DNA of 33,160 nt from contig CALSCQ010001604.1 of assembly GCA_943704525.1 (NCBI GenBank), forward strand, positions 1 through 33,160, given 5' to 3'. Shown piece after piece: positions 19,178-30,170 of this stretch. The notes under the pieces are model-generated. The model searched no databases. It saw only the letters and a list, made by a program, of their open reading frames with translations, and was not told where the DNA came from. Within the stretch, counting starts at the first letter, position 1. Every line of letters begins with the position of its first letter. The stretch is from Pigoraptor vietnamica. Taxonomy: Eukaryota > Opisthokonta > Filasterea. A program made the position numbers and the translations under genes.

Positions 19178-19445
19178 CACAGTTGTAACCATGTTACATG
19201 ATATTGTGTAACGCTAATTAAACGAGATTTCGCAACATTTGTTTGAAATATTTTGTGGCCGCATTCCACAGCCACTCGCGCCCGATTCGGAATCCTCTCT
19301 CAAAAGCCTGCTGCGACACTCCAAAGCAGCCCACGCCGCACGCACGCACGCCAGCAGTGCCCCTCCGACAGAGAGGAGCGGAGAAAGCAGAGCCTGTCGC
19401 TGGTCCCTCGGCGCCCTCCGGTGAAGGAGGGTCGCAGCAGCGAAG
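19178..19445. promoter_or_regulatory. Intergenic region upstream of IFT172
   Basis: About 270 bp with an AT-rich start (TAATTAAACGAG near 19214, likely the 3' end of the oxygenase gene), then GC-rich sequence. No X-box-like palindrome for RFX factors was recognised by eye, and no gene was seen. Confidence 0.35.
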
Positions 19446-22400
19446 ATGCAGTTGAGGCACATTACCACGCTCGTCCCGGCGCAGGACGGGCCCGCCAAAA
19501 TCACCGCGCTCGCGTGGTCGCGCAACCATGCGAAGCTCGCCGTGGTGGGCGTTGACCGCGTTGTTGTGCTGTTCGACGAGCTCGGCGAGAAGCGCGACAA
19601 GTTTTCGACAAAGCCGGCGGACAGCCAGGTTCGCGCCCGCCAGCTGTTCGAGTGAAACAGTGGTTCACGTAGACGGGGCGAGGGCGATGTAGGAGTTGTT
19701 TGCGGGTCTTTCACTGCGAGGCAGGGGCGCGGTTCTGACTTTGTGGGGGATCGGCGTTGAGCAGGGCCCCAAGAACTACCAGGTGAAGGGGATGGCCTTC
19801 TCGCCGGACTCGTCGAAGCTCGCCGTGGCACAGAGCGACAACATTGTGTTCATCTACAAGCTCGGCGTCGAATGGGGCGAGAAGAAGTCGATCTGCAACA
19901 AGTACCCGCAGCAGAGCCCTGTCACGTGCCTCGTCTGGCCCCACCAGCACCCGAACACGGTCGTATTCGGACTCGCAGATGGCAAGGTACGCCTGCTTGC
20001 GCACGTGACCGCCATAGTGCGCAAATGCTCACACTCCCGTTACAGGTGCGCATCGGGAACCTCAAGACGAACAAGTCGCAGACGCTCTTCTCGACGGAGT
20101 CGATGGTGGTGTCGCTCGCGACAAGCCCCGACGGCATGGGATTTGTCAGCGGCCACGCGAACGGCGAAATTTACCGCTTCTTCTTTGACGAGTCCATGAT
20201 GGGAGCGCAGGTTGGTGCAGTCTTCATGGCCCGCGCATATGGGAGATCTACGTGCACGTTGCACCATGTCAACTTTTTGCTGACTACGGAGTGTGCAGGG
20301 TCGCCTCACGACGCACCCGTGCGCGCCGTATGCGCTTGCATGGGGCGAGACCGTCTTTGCCGCCGGCTGCGACATGCGCGTTGTCAGCTACGACAACGAC
20401 GGTGGGTGCCCGTCTGGCCGTCCCCTGTAGCGTGTGGGAGTACGGTTCATCAATGGAGTCCTGATGTGCGTGCTGTGCGTTGCGTGCGCAGGCCGCATCC
20501 AGCAGCAGTTTGACTACAGCCGCGACGACACGGAGCGCGAGTTTACCGCGGCGGAGGTCAGCCCGAGCGGGCAGTCGGTGGTCGTGGGGTCGTTCAACCG
20601 GCTGCGCGTGTTCAACTACAGCCTGCGCAAGAACAGCTGGGAGGAGGGCGGCGTCAAGACGATCGAGAACCTCTACACAGTCACGTGCCTCTCGTGGAAG
20701 CACGATGGGTCGCGCCTAGCTGTGGTTAGTAGGCAACTCGCCGTGTGTTTCTCGCTTGTCGTTGTGCGTTGTGCGTCGTCTGACGGTTTTTTCCGCACCC
20801 GTGCCTCGTAATTAGTGATTCGCCCATCATCAGTTCGCCTTGCCCTCGCCTGTCGCTGTGCGCTTTGTCTGACGAGCTTTCCGCCCATGTCTTGCTTAAT
20901 TAGTGCACCACAGTCAATTCGATGTGTGTCATCGCTTGTCCTTGTGCCGGTTGCCTGACGTCCTGTGCGCGCGCAGGGAACACTGTGCGGCGCCGTCGAG
21001 CTCTTCGACTGCTGCCTGCGCCGGGCGCGCTACAAGGGCAAGTTTGAGTTTACGTACGTCGGCCCCAGCCAGGTGATCGTGAAGCGGCTCTCGACGGGGA
21101 CGCGCATCGTGCTCAAGTCGCACTACGGCTATGAGATTTCGAAGGTCAACGTGTTTCAGGACCAATTCCTCATCGCGCACACGTCCGACACGCTGCTCAT
21201 GGGCGACATGGCCACCTGCAAGCTCAGCGAGGTGTGTGCGCGCCCGCCGTGTGCGTCGTGCCGTTCGCTCTGCTGTTCGCTTCCTGCGCCCTCCCTCTCT
21301 GCGGCTGCTCCATGCACGCGCGCGTGCCTCACACCCCCGGGCACTGCAGGTGGCGTGGCGGGGATCCGGCAACGAGAAGTTCCACTTTGACAATCCAAAC
21401 GTGTGCATGATCTTCAACGCGGGCGAGCTCTCAGTGATTGAGTATGGCATCAACGAGGTGCTCGGCTCGGTCCTCACGGAGCACATGAACCCGCGCCTCA
21501 TCAGGTGCGCCATTGACGCCCAAATGTTAACTGGCCTGTCTGCGGAGGCCCGTGCTCTGTGTGTGTGGGGGGGGGGGGGGGGCAACAAGACATGATGTCG
21601 CATGCTCGTTGTTTTTTAAATGATATGCTGAGATACCATGTTTGGCCGCAGTGTGCGCATCAACGAGCGCCGTCGCCGCAACGACGACGACAACAAGAAG
21701 ATTGCGTACCTCATTGATCTCCAGACCATTCGCGTGCTCGACCTCGTCACGGGACTTTCGCTTGCAGACATCGCCCACGACGCGCGCATCGACTGGTTGG
21801 AGGTGCGTTACGCCCGCCTGCGTGTTACGCCACCGCGCCTTCAGAATGCGTGCAGTTGCTCACCGCCGCACGTGCCCTCTCAGCTCAACGGCAGCGCGCG
21901 CAAGCTGCTCTTCCGCGACAAGCGGCGCCACCTCCACCTCTTCGACATTGCCACAGAGTCGCGCACGACGCTCCTCAACTACTGCTCGTATGTCCAGGTA
22001 CGTCTCTCGAAGCTACACGGGGCGCTTGTTGGTTGCGTCTTGTTCCCCTGTTGCTGTGAGCTCAAGCCCTTTCGCCTGCGCAGTGGGTGCCGGACAGCGA
22101 CGTCGTGGTCGCGCAGAACCGCGGCAACCTGTGCATCTGGTACTCGATCGACTCGCCCGAGCGTGTGAGCATGTTCCCCATCAAGGGCGAGATTGAGAAC
22201 ATTGAGCGCGCCGACGGACGCACAGAGGTCATCGTGAACGAGGGCGTGAACTCTGCGTCGTATGCGCTCGACGAGGGCCTCATCGAGTTTGGCACGGCCA
22301 TCGAGGACGGCAACTTTGAGCGCGCCGTCGCGTTCCTCGAGACGCTCGAGATGACGCCGGAGACGGAGGCCATGTGGCGCACGCTCGCGCAGCTGTCCCT

Positions 22401-25400
22401 CGCCGACCGCCAACTCGAAGTGGCCGAGCGCTGCTACGCCGCCCTGGGCGACATCTCACGCGCGCGCTACCTGCGCAATGTGAACCGTATTGCGGAGAAG
22501 GCGGCGGCCGAGGGCCACGGGGACGGACGCGACCACTACCTCGTGCGCGCTCGCCTTGCCGTGCTTGACAAGAAGTTCAAGGTGGCCGAGGGGATCTTCC
22601 TCGAGAACGCCGGCGTGGAGGAAGCGATGGAGATGTACCAGGAGCTGCACCGGTGGGACGACTCGATCGCGATTGCGGAGGCCAAGGGGCACCCCGAGCT
22701 GGAGAACCTGCGCCGCAACTACATGCAGTGGCTGCTGGACACGGGCCAGGAGGAGAAGGCCGGCGAGATGAAGGTGCGTGGCGGGTGTCGACTGCAGCGT
22801 TTGTTTCGAGCTCTGTGTTTGGGCGGTTTGCGCTGCTTGCGATCGTGTACTCACCCGTTCGCCACTGTGTGTGTTGTTTGTGCCTGCAGGAGCGCGAGAA
22901 GGATTACGCCGCTGCGATCAACCTCTACATGCGCGCCGGTCTTCCCGCGCGCGCTGCGCAGGTGGTCGCCCAGCACGAGGGCCTTGTGGGCAAGTCGGAC
23001 CTCCTCGAGCGGATTGCGGGCGCGCTGCTGAAGGCCGGGCTGTACGAGCGCGCGGGCGAGCTCTTTGAGAAGCTGCGCATGAACCCGCGCGCGCTCGAGT
23101 GCTACCGCAAGGGCCACGCGTACCGGCGGGCTGTTGACCTGTCGCGCGCTGCGTTCCCCACGGAAGTGGTGAAGCTCGAGGAGGAGTGGGGCGACTACCT
23201 CGTGCGGCAGAAGCAGATGGACTCTGCGATCAACCACTACATCGAGGCCGGGTGCGCCGTCAAGGCGATCGAGGCGGCCATCCAGTCGCGCCAGTGGAAC
23301 AAGGCCGTGCAGATTGTCGAGATGCAGGACGCGAACACGGCGCAAAAGTACTACCGCGACATTGCCGCGCACTTTGAGTCGGTCGGCGACTTTGACATTG
23401 CGGAGCGCTACTACGTGCGCTGCGGGCAGCCGATGGAGGCGATCCGCATGCACACGCGCGCGAACCGCTGGGAGGCCGCGCACAAGCTCGCGCTGACGTG
23501 CATGAAGCCGCAGCAGGTGGTGGACCTTTGCATCAACCAGGCGCAGGAGATGGAGGCGCAGGGCAAGTTCCGGGAGGCCGAGCGCCTCTACATCACGGTC
23601 GAGGAGCCCGACCTGGCGATCAACATGTACAAGAAGGCGCGGCAGTACGACGAGATGATCCGGCTGGTGACGGCGTACCACAAGAACCTGCTCGTCGAGA
23701 CGCACCTCCACCTCGCGAAGGAGCTCGAGACGGAGGGCAACTACCGGCTCGCGGAGCAGCACTACTGCGCGGGCAAGGACTGGAAGAGCGCGGTGAACAT
23801 GTACCGCGCCAACGACATGTGGGACGACGCCTACCGCGTCGCGAAGAAGGAGGGCGGCGCCAACCTCGCGAAGCAGGTCGCGTTCCTGTGGGCCAAGAGC
23901 CTCGGCGGGGACTCTGCGATCAAGCTGCTCACGAAGTTTGGTCTGCTGGAGCAGGCGATCGACTACGCGGCGGACAACGGCGCCTTCGATTTTGCGTTTG
24001 ACCTCTGCCGGTCGGCGATGAAGGGCCGGCTGCCGGACATCCATCTGAAGCACGCCATGTTCCTCGAGGACGAGGGCAACTTCCGCGAGGCCGAGGAGGA
24101 GTTCATCCGCGCGGGAAAGCCCCGCGAGGCCGTGCTCATGTACGTGCACAACCAGGACTGGCAGAGCGCCCAGCGCGTCGCCGAGAGCTACGACCCGTCG
24201 AGCGTGCTGGACGTGCTCGTCGGCCAGGCGAAGGCCGCCCTCGAGCGCAAGGAGTTTGGGCGCGCGGAGACGCTGCTGCTCCGCGCGCAGAAGCTGGAGG
24301 TTGCCATTGCGTTCTACAAGGAGCACGGGCTGTGGACGGACGCCCTGCGCGTCGCAAAGGAGTACATGCCGCACAAGCTGCCCGAGCTCCACGACGAGTA
24401 TGACCGGCACCTCTCGGAGACGGCGTCTGGTTCGGCGGGTCGCGACGCGCTCGTAGCACCCGCGCGCACGTGGGAGGCGAATGGCGAGTACTCGCGCGCG
24501 ATTGACGCGTACCTGAAGCTCGGCGCGGAGCACACGGCCGACATGGACTTCCTTGAGGGCGCGTGGGAGAAGGCAGTCGAACTCGCGATGAAGTTTGTGC
24601 CGGACCGCGCCGTGGACGTTGTCGCTACTGTCTCAGGGCGCCTAATCCAGATCAAGCGCTTCGAGGCGGTGAGTGATCGCGGGCCGTGCCTTGTGCCAGA
24701 CAGCGGGGATGCTTCTTGTTTCGGGCTGGGAATAATGAGTAGTGTTGTGCTGTAGTGGATTGCCGCTCACCGCCTGTTCCCCCGCAGGCCGCCGAACTGT
24801 ACGTGGGCGTGGAGATGTTCAAGGAGGCCATCGACTCGTACATCCGGGGCAACTGCTGGGACAAGGCGCGGTCGTGCGCGTCGGACTATGCGCCGCAGTT
24901 CCGCGACTACGTGGAGACGGCCTACGTGAAACACCTCAAGAGCGCCGGGCATGCGGAGAAGCTCGTCGACGTGGACGTCATTGCCGGCCTTGACATGTTT
25001 GTGCAGCGCGGCGAGTGGAACAAGTGCATCGAGAAGGCGCAGGCTCAGGTGGGCGCCTGAGAGTGCCTTGCCTGTGCGTGCGTTGTGTGTATCACGTGCT
25101 GACAAAGTGGCGCGCTGCAGGGACCCGAGGTGCTCGGCAAGTACGTTGCGCTGTACGCGGCGCACCTGATCAAGGAGAAGAACGTGGAGACGGCGCTCTC
25201 CCTCTTCAACAAGTACGGCGCGCCCGCGAACCCGCAGAACTTCAACATCTACAAGCGCCTCGCCGTCGAGGTCCTCTCCCGCGCGGGCTTCCGCGGCGAT
25301 GGCTACGGCTTTGGCGTCCTCCGCGAACTCAAGGCAGTCCTGCACCGCATCGTGAGTGCGCCAGCGTGTGCGTCTTGAAGAATGTGGAATTGCCGCTGTC

Positions 25401-26414
25401 CATCGTATGCGCTGTCTGAGGGAAAGGCCGTTGTCGTCGCGTTTGCTGACAGCTTTTGTGTGTGTGCAGGTGGATGCGCTCTCAGACCAGAGCGGCACTC
25501 CCGCTGCGCGCGAGTTTGATCGGCTGCTCTTCGTCGCCCACCTTGCTGCGCTGCGTGCGCGCTGCGGCGAGAAGGAACAGCTGGCGTCGTTCTGGGCCAA
25601 GATCTCGGTGGCGCTGCTGCGATACACGGATCAAATTCCCGCCGACAAGGCCTTCTACGAAGCCGGCACGGCGGCCAAGGTGCGTGGCGACCTGCGTGCT
25701 TTGCTTTTGTCTGTCCGCGCATGTGCCTCAACAGACCCTCCTCCGCTCGGCGCAGGCGTGCAATTGGGAGAACCTCGCGTTCGTGTTCCTCAACCGATAC
25801 CTCGACCTCAGCGAGGCGATCGAGGAGGGCTCGCTCGAAATGCTCGAGAACTCTGACTTTGTGCAGACGGACATTCCCTTCGAGGTCCCCCTGCCCGAGT
25901 CCCAGTATCTCTCGGTGCGTGCGCCGAGTAGTCTTGTCGCAGTGATGCGCTTGCTGTATCCGGGTGTGCGACTGGCTGGGGGTGCGTACTGACCTTGCGT
26001 TGCGTCCGCAGGAGGACAAGCGCGAGGAGGTGCGCGAGTGGGTGCTTGCCATCTCAATGGACCAGCAGGTCGACCAGACGCTCTCGCGAAAGAACTGCGA
26101 CGCGTGCGGCGCGGGCATGTACGAGGCGTCCCTCGTCTGCCACAACTGCAAGACGCGCTACGAGCCCTGCATTGTCACGGGTGCGTCGCAGTCAGCCGTG
26201 CGTGCTTCTTCTGGCCTGCTTCTTCTCTGCACGCTTCCTCTAGACTCACATTTCTGCTCCGCAACCCGCAGGCTACCCTGTCCTCCGCTCGCGCGTGCAG
26301 TGCAAGTCGTGCAGCCGCGCGGCGAACAAGGACGACTGGAACAAGTTTGTCATGTCGGAACGCGTGTGCCCGTGGTGCAACGACACGCAGAGCCCCGCAT
26401 TCTCAATCAAGTAG
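19446..26414 (+). CDS. IFT172: Intraflagellar transport protein 172 (IFT-B)
   Basis: Largest peripheral subunit of the IFT-B complex, needed to build cilia and turn trains around at the tip. Seventeen exons: 19446-19628, 19765-19986, 20046-20210, 20299-20401, 20492-20724, 20977-21231, 21350-21504, 21652-21802, 21884-21997, 22084-22773, 22890-24668, 24788-25048, 25121-25351, 25470-25679, 25756-25914, 26012-26180, 26272-26414. The product is 1740 residues; human IFT172 is 1749. The start MQLRHITTL...[12 protein letters not shown] and DKFSTKPAD are near-identical to the family. The first roughly 560 residues are two WD40 propellers ([30 protein letters not shown]). The rest is a helical TPR-like solenoid, mostly in the 1779-bp exon 11. 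The C-terminus has four paired-cysteine knuckles (CDAC, CHNC, CKSC, CPWC) and [12 protein letters not shown]. All phases agree, and no break was seen. Its presence implies a flagellum at some life stage. Confidence 0.98.
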
Positions 26415-26524
26415 GCCGTTACTTGGTCATCCAAAGTACACTCAACTACGAGCGCGTTGCGGCGTATTCGCCTGCGTAGTGCGTGCGTGCGTTCATTACA
26501 CCGTCGCAAACACTGCGCCGTCTC

Positions 26525-28991
26525 TCAGAGCATCACGTTTTCTGCGTGGAATGGGGGCAGACGAGATTACGACCCAGCTCGAAAGTTATCGGCACCCAAG
26601 CGAAGCACCCACCCAGCGAGTGCGCGTCGTCGTCGTCCTCATCCCCCGAAGCGGACCCAGCAATGCTCGGGCGCTTAGCACCATGGCGTCCGCCGCGGCG
26701 AAACGTCCACCCAACCCACTGGCGGTCTTCGCGCCCACTTCCCGACCGCTTCTTTTCGTGTCGCTCAAATTGCTGCCGCGTTGCAAGTGCGCCGTGAGCC
26801 AAAATCACTGCAATCAGAAGCCAGAAGGAGCGCCGCACAGCCTACCTCCTTCAAGTCACGTGCCGCGGCCGTGTCCTCAAACTCGTCAAAGTAAGACGTG
26901 TCCGTGTCGTCGGAAAGCGCAGGCACGAAGGGCGGCTCCTGCATGCAATGGACCGTCACGTGCTCCGCTGCGAAGGCGCTCTTTACGCAGAGACGCGAAC
27001 CCACCGACGCGCGGAGTGTGTCCCACGCAATGCCCTTGAGAAACGGGTGCGTCTGGACGGCCGCGAGCGTGTGCAGGCGCTCCTCTGTGCCGCACACCAG
27101 CCTGCGACAACCAAAATGCGTCTAAGGCACAGCAGTTCTTTCGCGCGCACTCTTGCGGCCACCCACCGAGCGATGACGTCCCACGCGGCGTCCGAGCACT
27201 CGACCTCGTCCTGGTCGAGGGTCGGCCGCTGCAGCACCTCCTGCCATCGGAGCACGTGGATCCACACCTCCTCCATGGTCTGCGCAGTGAACGGCGGAAA
27301 CCCTGCGACCGCACAAGAGAGATGCCAACACACATCAAACACCCGCAGATGCACGCCACGGCGAAGGCGCAATCTCGCGTACCGCAGAGAAACTCAAACA
27401 GGATGCAGCCGAGGCTCCAGTAGTCGACGCGGAGGTCGTATCCCTTGCCGCTCAGCATTTCCGGCGCCATGTAGTCCGGGGATCCCACGAGGCTGAAGGC
27501 GCGCGAGCGGTCCTCTGCGCGCGCCGTGCGGTGGATGGATCGCCTGTCCACCGACGAGTACTTGACGAGCTCGCGGCGAAGGCTGCCGTCCAGGCGGTCG
27601 CGCAGCCGCGAGAGGGCGTCGGGCGAAAGGTGCCCCTTGGCGAGCCCAAAGTCGGTCAGCTTCAAGTGTCCCTCGCGGTCGACGAGGAAATTCTCAGGCT
27701 GCGCAGGGACAAAGAAGAGCACGGCAACACAAGGGCGTCAGCAATGCGTCTCTTCACGCTGCGTGGCACCAGTCACGTGCCTTGAGGTCGCGGTGGATGA
27801 AGCCGTACTCGTGGAGCGCGGCGACACAGGCGACCATCTCGGCAAAGTAGAACGAGGCATGCTCCTCGCTCAACATGGTGCTGTCGTTGAGGAGGGTCCG
27901 CATGTCGCCGCCGGGGACGTACTCCATCGCCAGGTACACGCTGTCGGCGTCCTGGAAAGAGTAGAGCAGGCGCACAAGCCACACGCTGTCGACCGACCCG
28001 AGCACATTGCGCTCGTTGCGAATGTGGTGGACCTCGTTCTGGTCGCAGAGCTTCTTCTTGCGCATGCGCTTCACAGCGCACAGCTCAGCCGTGTCCGTCT
28101 TGCGGCACAGAAACACCTGCGCGGCCAAGTGAACTGCTGAGAGCACGAATGCAATGCGCCGCACGCACTAACCGCCCACAGCTAGTCGCAAATAACAGCA
28201 CCGCCCCGTAGTCGCCTGGCCCTATGCAAAGCTGGACACCCGTATAATCACACACACGTACCTCCCCATAGCCGCCCTGGCCTATCTGCGTGAGCACTGC
28301 AAAATCGTTGAAACGCAGTCGCAAACGCCGCTTCCGCAGCAGCGCACGCTCCTTGCCGAGATATCGCTTCCACTCTACTTCCCGTTCCGCCTCGCTCAGC
28401 TGCGGCCACCAAACGCTTTCAGACACACACACACACACACCACGCGCATACACACACACGCACACGCACACACACACACACATGCACGCACTCAGTATCG
28501 CACACATGGCGCTCACCTGCGAGTCAGCCTGCAATGCAGCCTTCATAGCTGCCGTTCGCTGTCGCCGCTTGCCAAGGTATGTCAGGAGATCAAAATAATA
28601 GTCGAGAAAAACTGCGCGGAAGGGCGCCGGCTAGTGAGCCAGCCGCATCGCACCAGCACACGACAAGGCATGGATGCTCTCAACCAAGGTATGTGCGACC
28701 ATTGCACGCCCGCAAGAGTGCAGTTGTCGCACACCCACACAGCTGGCTGGCCATGTGCATCGCCTCTGCAGAGTGCCGCACACTGCCCGGCGGCGGTCGT
28801 TGTATGCGGGGAATTGCCTGGTCCGTCGGGGCGGGCGCGGGGCTTGTTGACTCGCCGCGCACGCACACCTCCCCTTCGACATCGCCCCCGCGTGGACCTC
28901 CAAGCGCGTCGTCGTCGGACATGACCACGCTCTCGTTGCTCGGGCGCCGGTCGCCCGTGCCCTCGACGGCAAGAAAGCTTGCCGACGCCAT
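26525..28991 (-). CDS. DBF2: Dbf2/Sid2-type NDR kinase (AGC family)
   Basis: Ser/Thr kinase of the Hippo/mitotic-exit type, normally activated by MOB and a Ste20-like kinase. Exons, 5' to 3': 28991-28739, 28611-28517, 28399-28262, 28116-27781, 27698-27383, 27302-27167, 27101-26846, 26772-26613, 26541-26525 (568 residues). The N-terminal MOB-binding region shows LDYYFDLLTYLGKRRQR. Kinase motifs: GQGGYGEV (G156-G161), catalytic K178, FVPGGD-like YVPGGD, HRDLKPEN, DFG (D290), SLVGSPDYMAPE with activation Ser343, and hydrophobic motif WVGWTF (T533). LTQIGQGGYGEV and SLVGSPDYMAPE favour Dbf2/Sid2 over NDR1/LATS. The kinase insert between DFG and APE (about 50 residues) is typical of NDR kinases. 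The intron after HRDLK appears to use a GC donor (27780-27779). The last exon codes only a few residues and is less sure. The gene is convergent with IFT172 (110 bp apart). Confidence 0.93.
28423..28482. repeat. (CA)n microsatellite in the NDR kinase
   Basis: Interrupted CA tract within the intron 28400-28516, near the 3' splice side for the minus-strand kinase gene. Confidence 0.88.
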
Positions 28992-30170
28992 GCCGGCCGC
29001 TCGCGGTGGAACTGGGTGCAGGAGCTGACTATGCACACGAGCACCCCGCCTGTTCGGGGGCCCTGTGCGTATGGGTCGCGCGTCTCTTGAGCGCGTCTCT
29101 TGAGCGCGTGGGGACGTTCGTCTTGCGCGCGGCACAGGCAAGTCGGCCACAACGACGACTGTTTTTGGCGCCGTCGTCACGGGACCCTTTTGAATCTTGT
29201 TACGCCGGATGTTACACTACCGCCACGCTGCCGGCTCCGTTCCGTCCACGCCTTCTATACATTGGTCACGCAAGCATGCTCCAACGAAGCAATGCAATGC
29301 AGAGCACACGAAAGTATTGTTATTCTGCGGTTGCTCTGTGCTGCGAGTGCCTCCGCTGTTGAGCCGGCAAACAAACCACAACGCCAGCTTCAGTGAATTG
29401 CCTCAACGACCGTCACTCTTAGTCGCCACGTCGCAGCACGCCCTCAGTGGACGCGCAACACAGACGCACGGAAGAAGGAGAAACCGAGGAAGCGCACAAT
29501 CACGCCTGTTTTTTTTTTCTTTACCAACATTGGCATCACACGCAAGTGCACCGAAAATAGTCACAACAGCCGCGCGAAACTAAAGTTTTTGCCGCTGGTC
29601 ATTTGCTGGTTGTTTACCGGTCGTTTGCTGGTTGTTTGCCCGTCGTTTGCCCGTCGTTTACCGGCCGTTTGCTCGTCGTTTGCCCGTCGTTTGCTGGTCG
29701 TTCGTTTCGTCCTTCTTTTGCCGTCAGTGCAAGGCAAGGCGCGTCACCTTCTTGCCACTGATGCGCTGATGCCGCTGACTCGCACGGGGGAGCGCACATT
29801 GGCTATGGACACTTTTTTTCAAAAATGACCGCATATTCAAATTAAGAGTCCCGGGTCAGCAGGAACCGCACCCACGCCGTGAAATAACGCCTGCTCACTA
29901 TGGATTGACTATGGCGCGAGCGCAGTGAAATAATTGCGGGCGGTCACTTTGGCCATCCAATACACGGAGACACACACACACACACCGAGCACATCTGCTC
30001 CCGTTGCGTGCGTGGGAAAGAGTTGCCGTTGTGCAGAAGCAGTGAAAGTGTGCGCATTTGTGGTGTTCGCATTTCATACGCCTGCTTGCGCGTGTGTCGT
30101 TTGCCGGCAGAGAGCGTGACGGACCCCTGCGTCAGCGTCTGCGTCACACGCAGCGCACAGAACAGCAGCC
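28992..30170. promoter_or_regulatory. Long divergent intergenic region between kinase and epsin
   Basis: Nearly 1.2 kb without a convincing gene: open frames here lack splice-consistent or conserved protein. It contains a small direct duplication (TCTTGAGCGCG, about 29089-29110), a T-run at 29511-29518, an 11-bp tandem array (29597-29706) and an AT-richer stretch (29810-29850). It should contain both promoters and the 5' leaders. A missed 5' exon of either gene cannot be excluded. Confidence 0.5.
29597..29706. repeat. 11-bp tandem repeat, ten units
   Basis: Ten consecutive 11-mers of the form (G/C)GTCGTTTGC(C/T), with variants GGTTGTTTACC and GGCCGTTTGCT, run without gaps from 29597 to 29706. 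Each unit keeps a GTTT or ATTT core at the same spot. The spacing is close to one DNA helical turn. It lies about 600 bp from the kinase start and 465 bp from the proposed epsin start. Confidence 0.92.

Noticed and set aside
22851-24533. 560-codon minus-strand open frame
   Set aside because: It lies entirely under IFT172 (mostly exon 11), and its Leu/Arg/Val-rich product has no family signature.
29100-29583. Short plus-strand frames in the kinase-epsin gap
   Set aside because: They overlap each other in different frames, lack consistent splice partners and show no recognisable motif.
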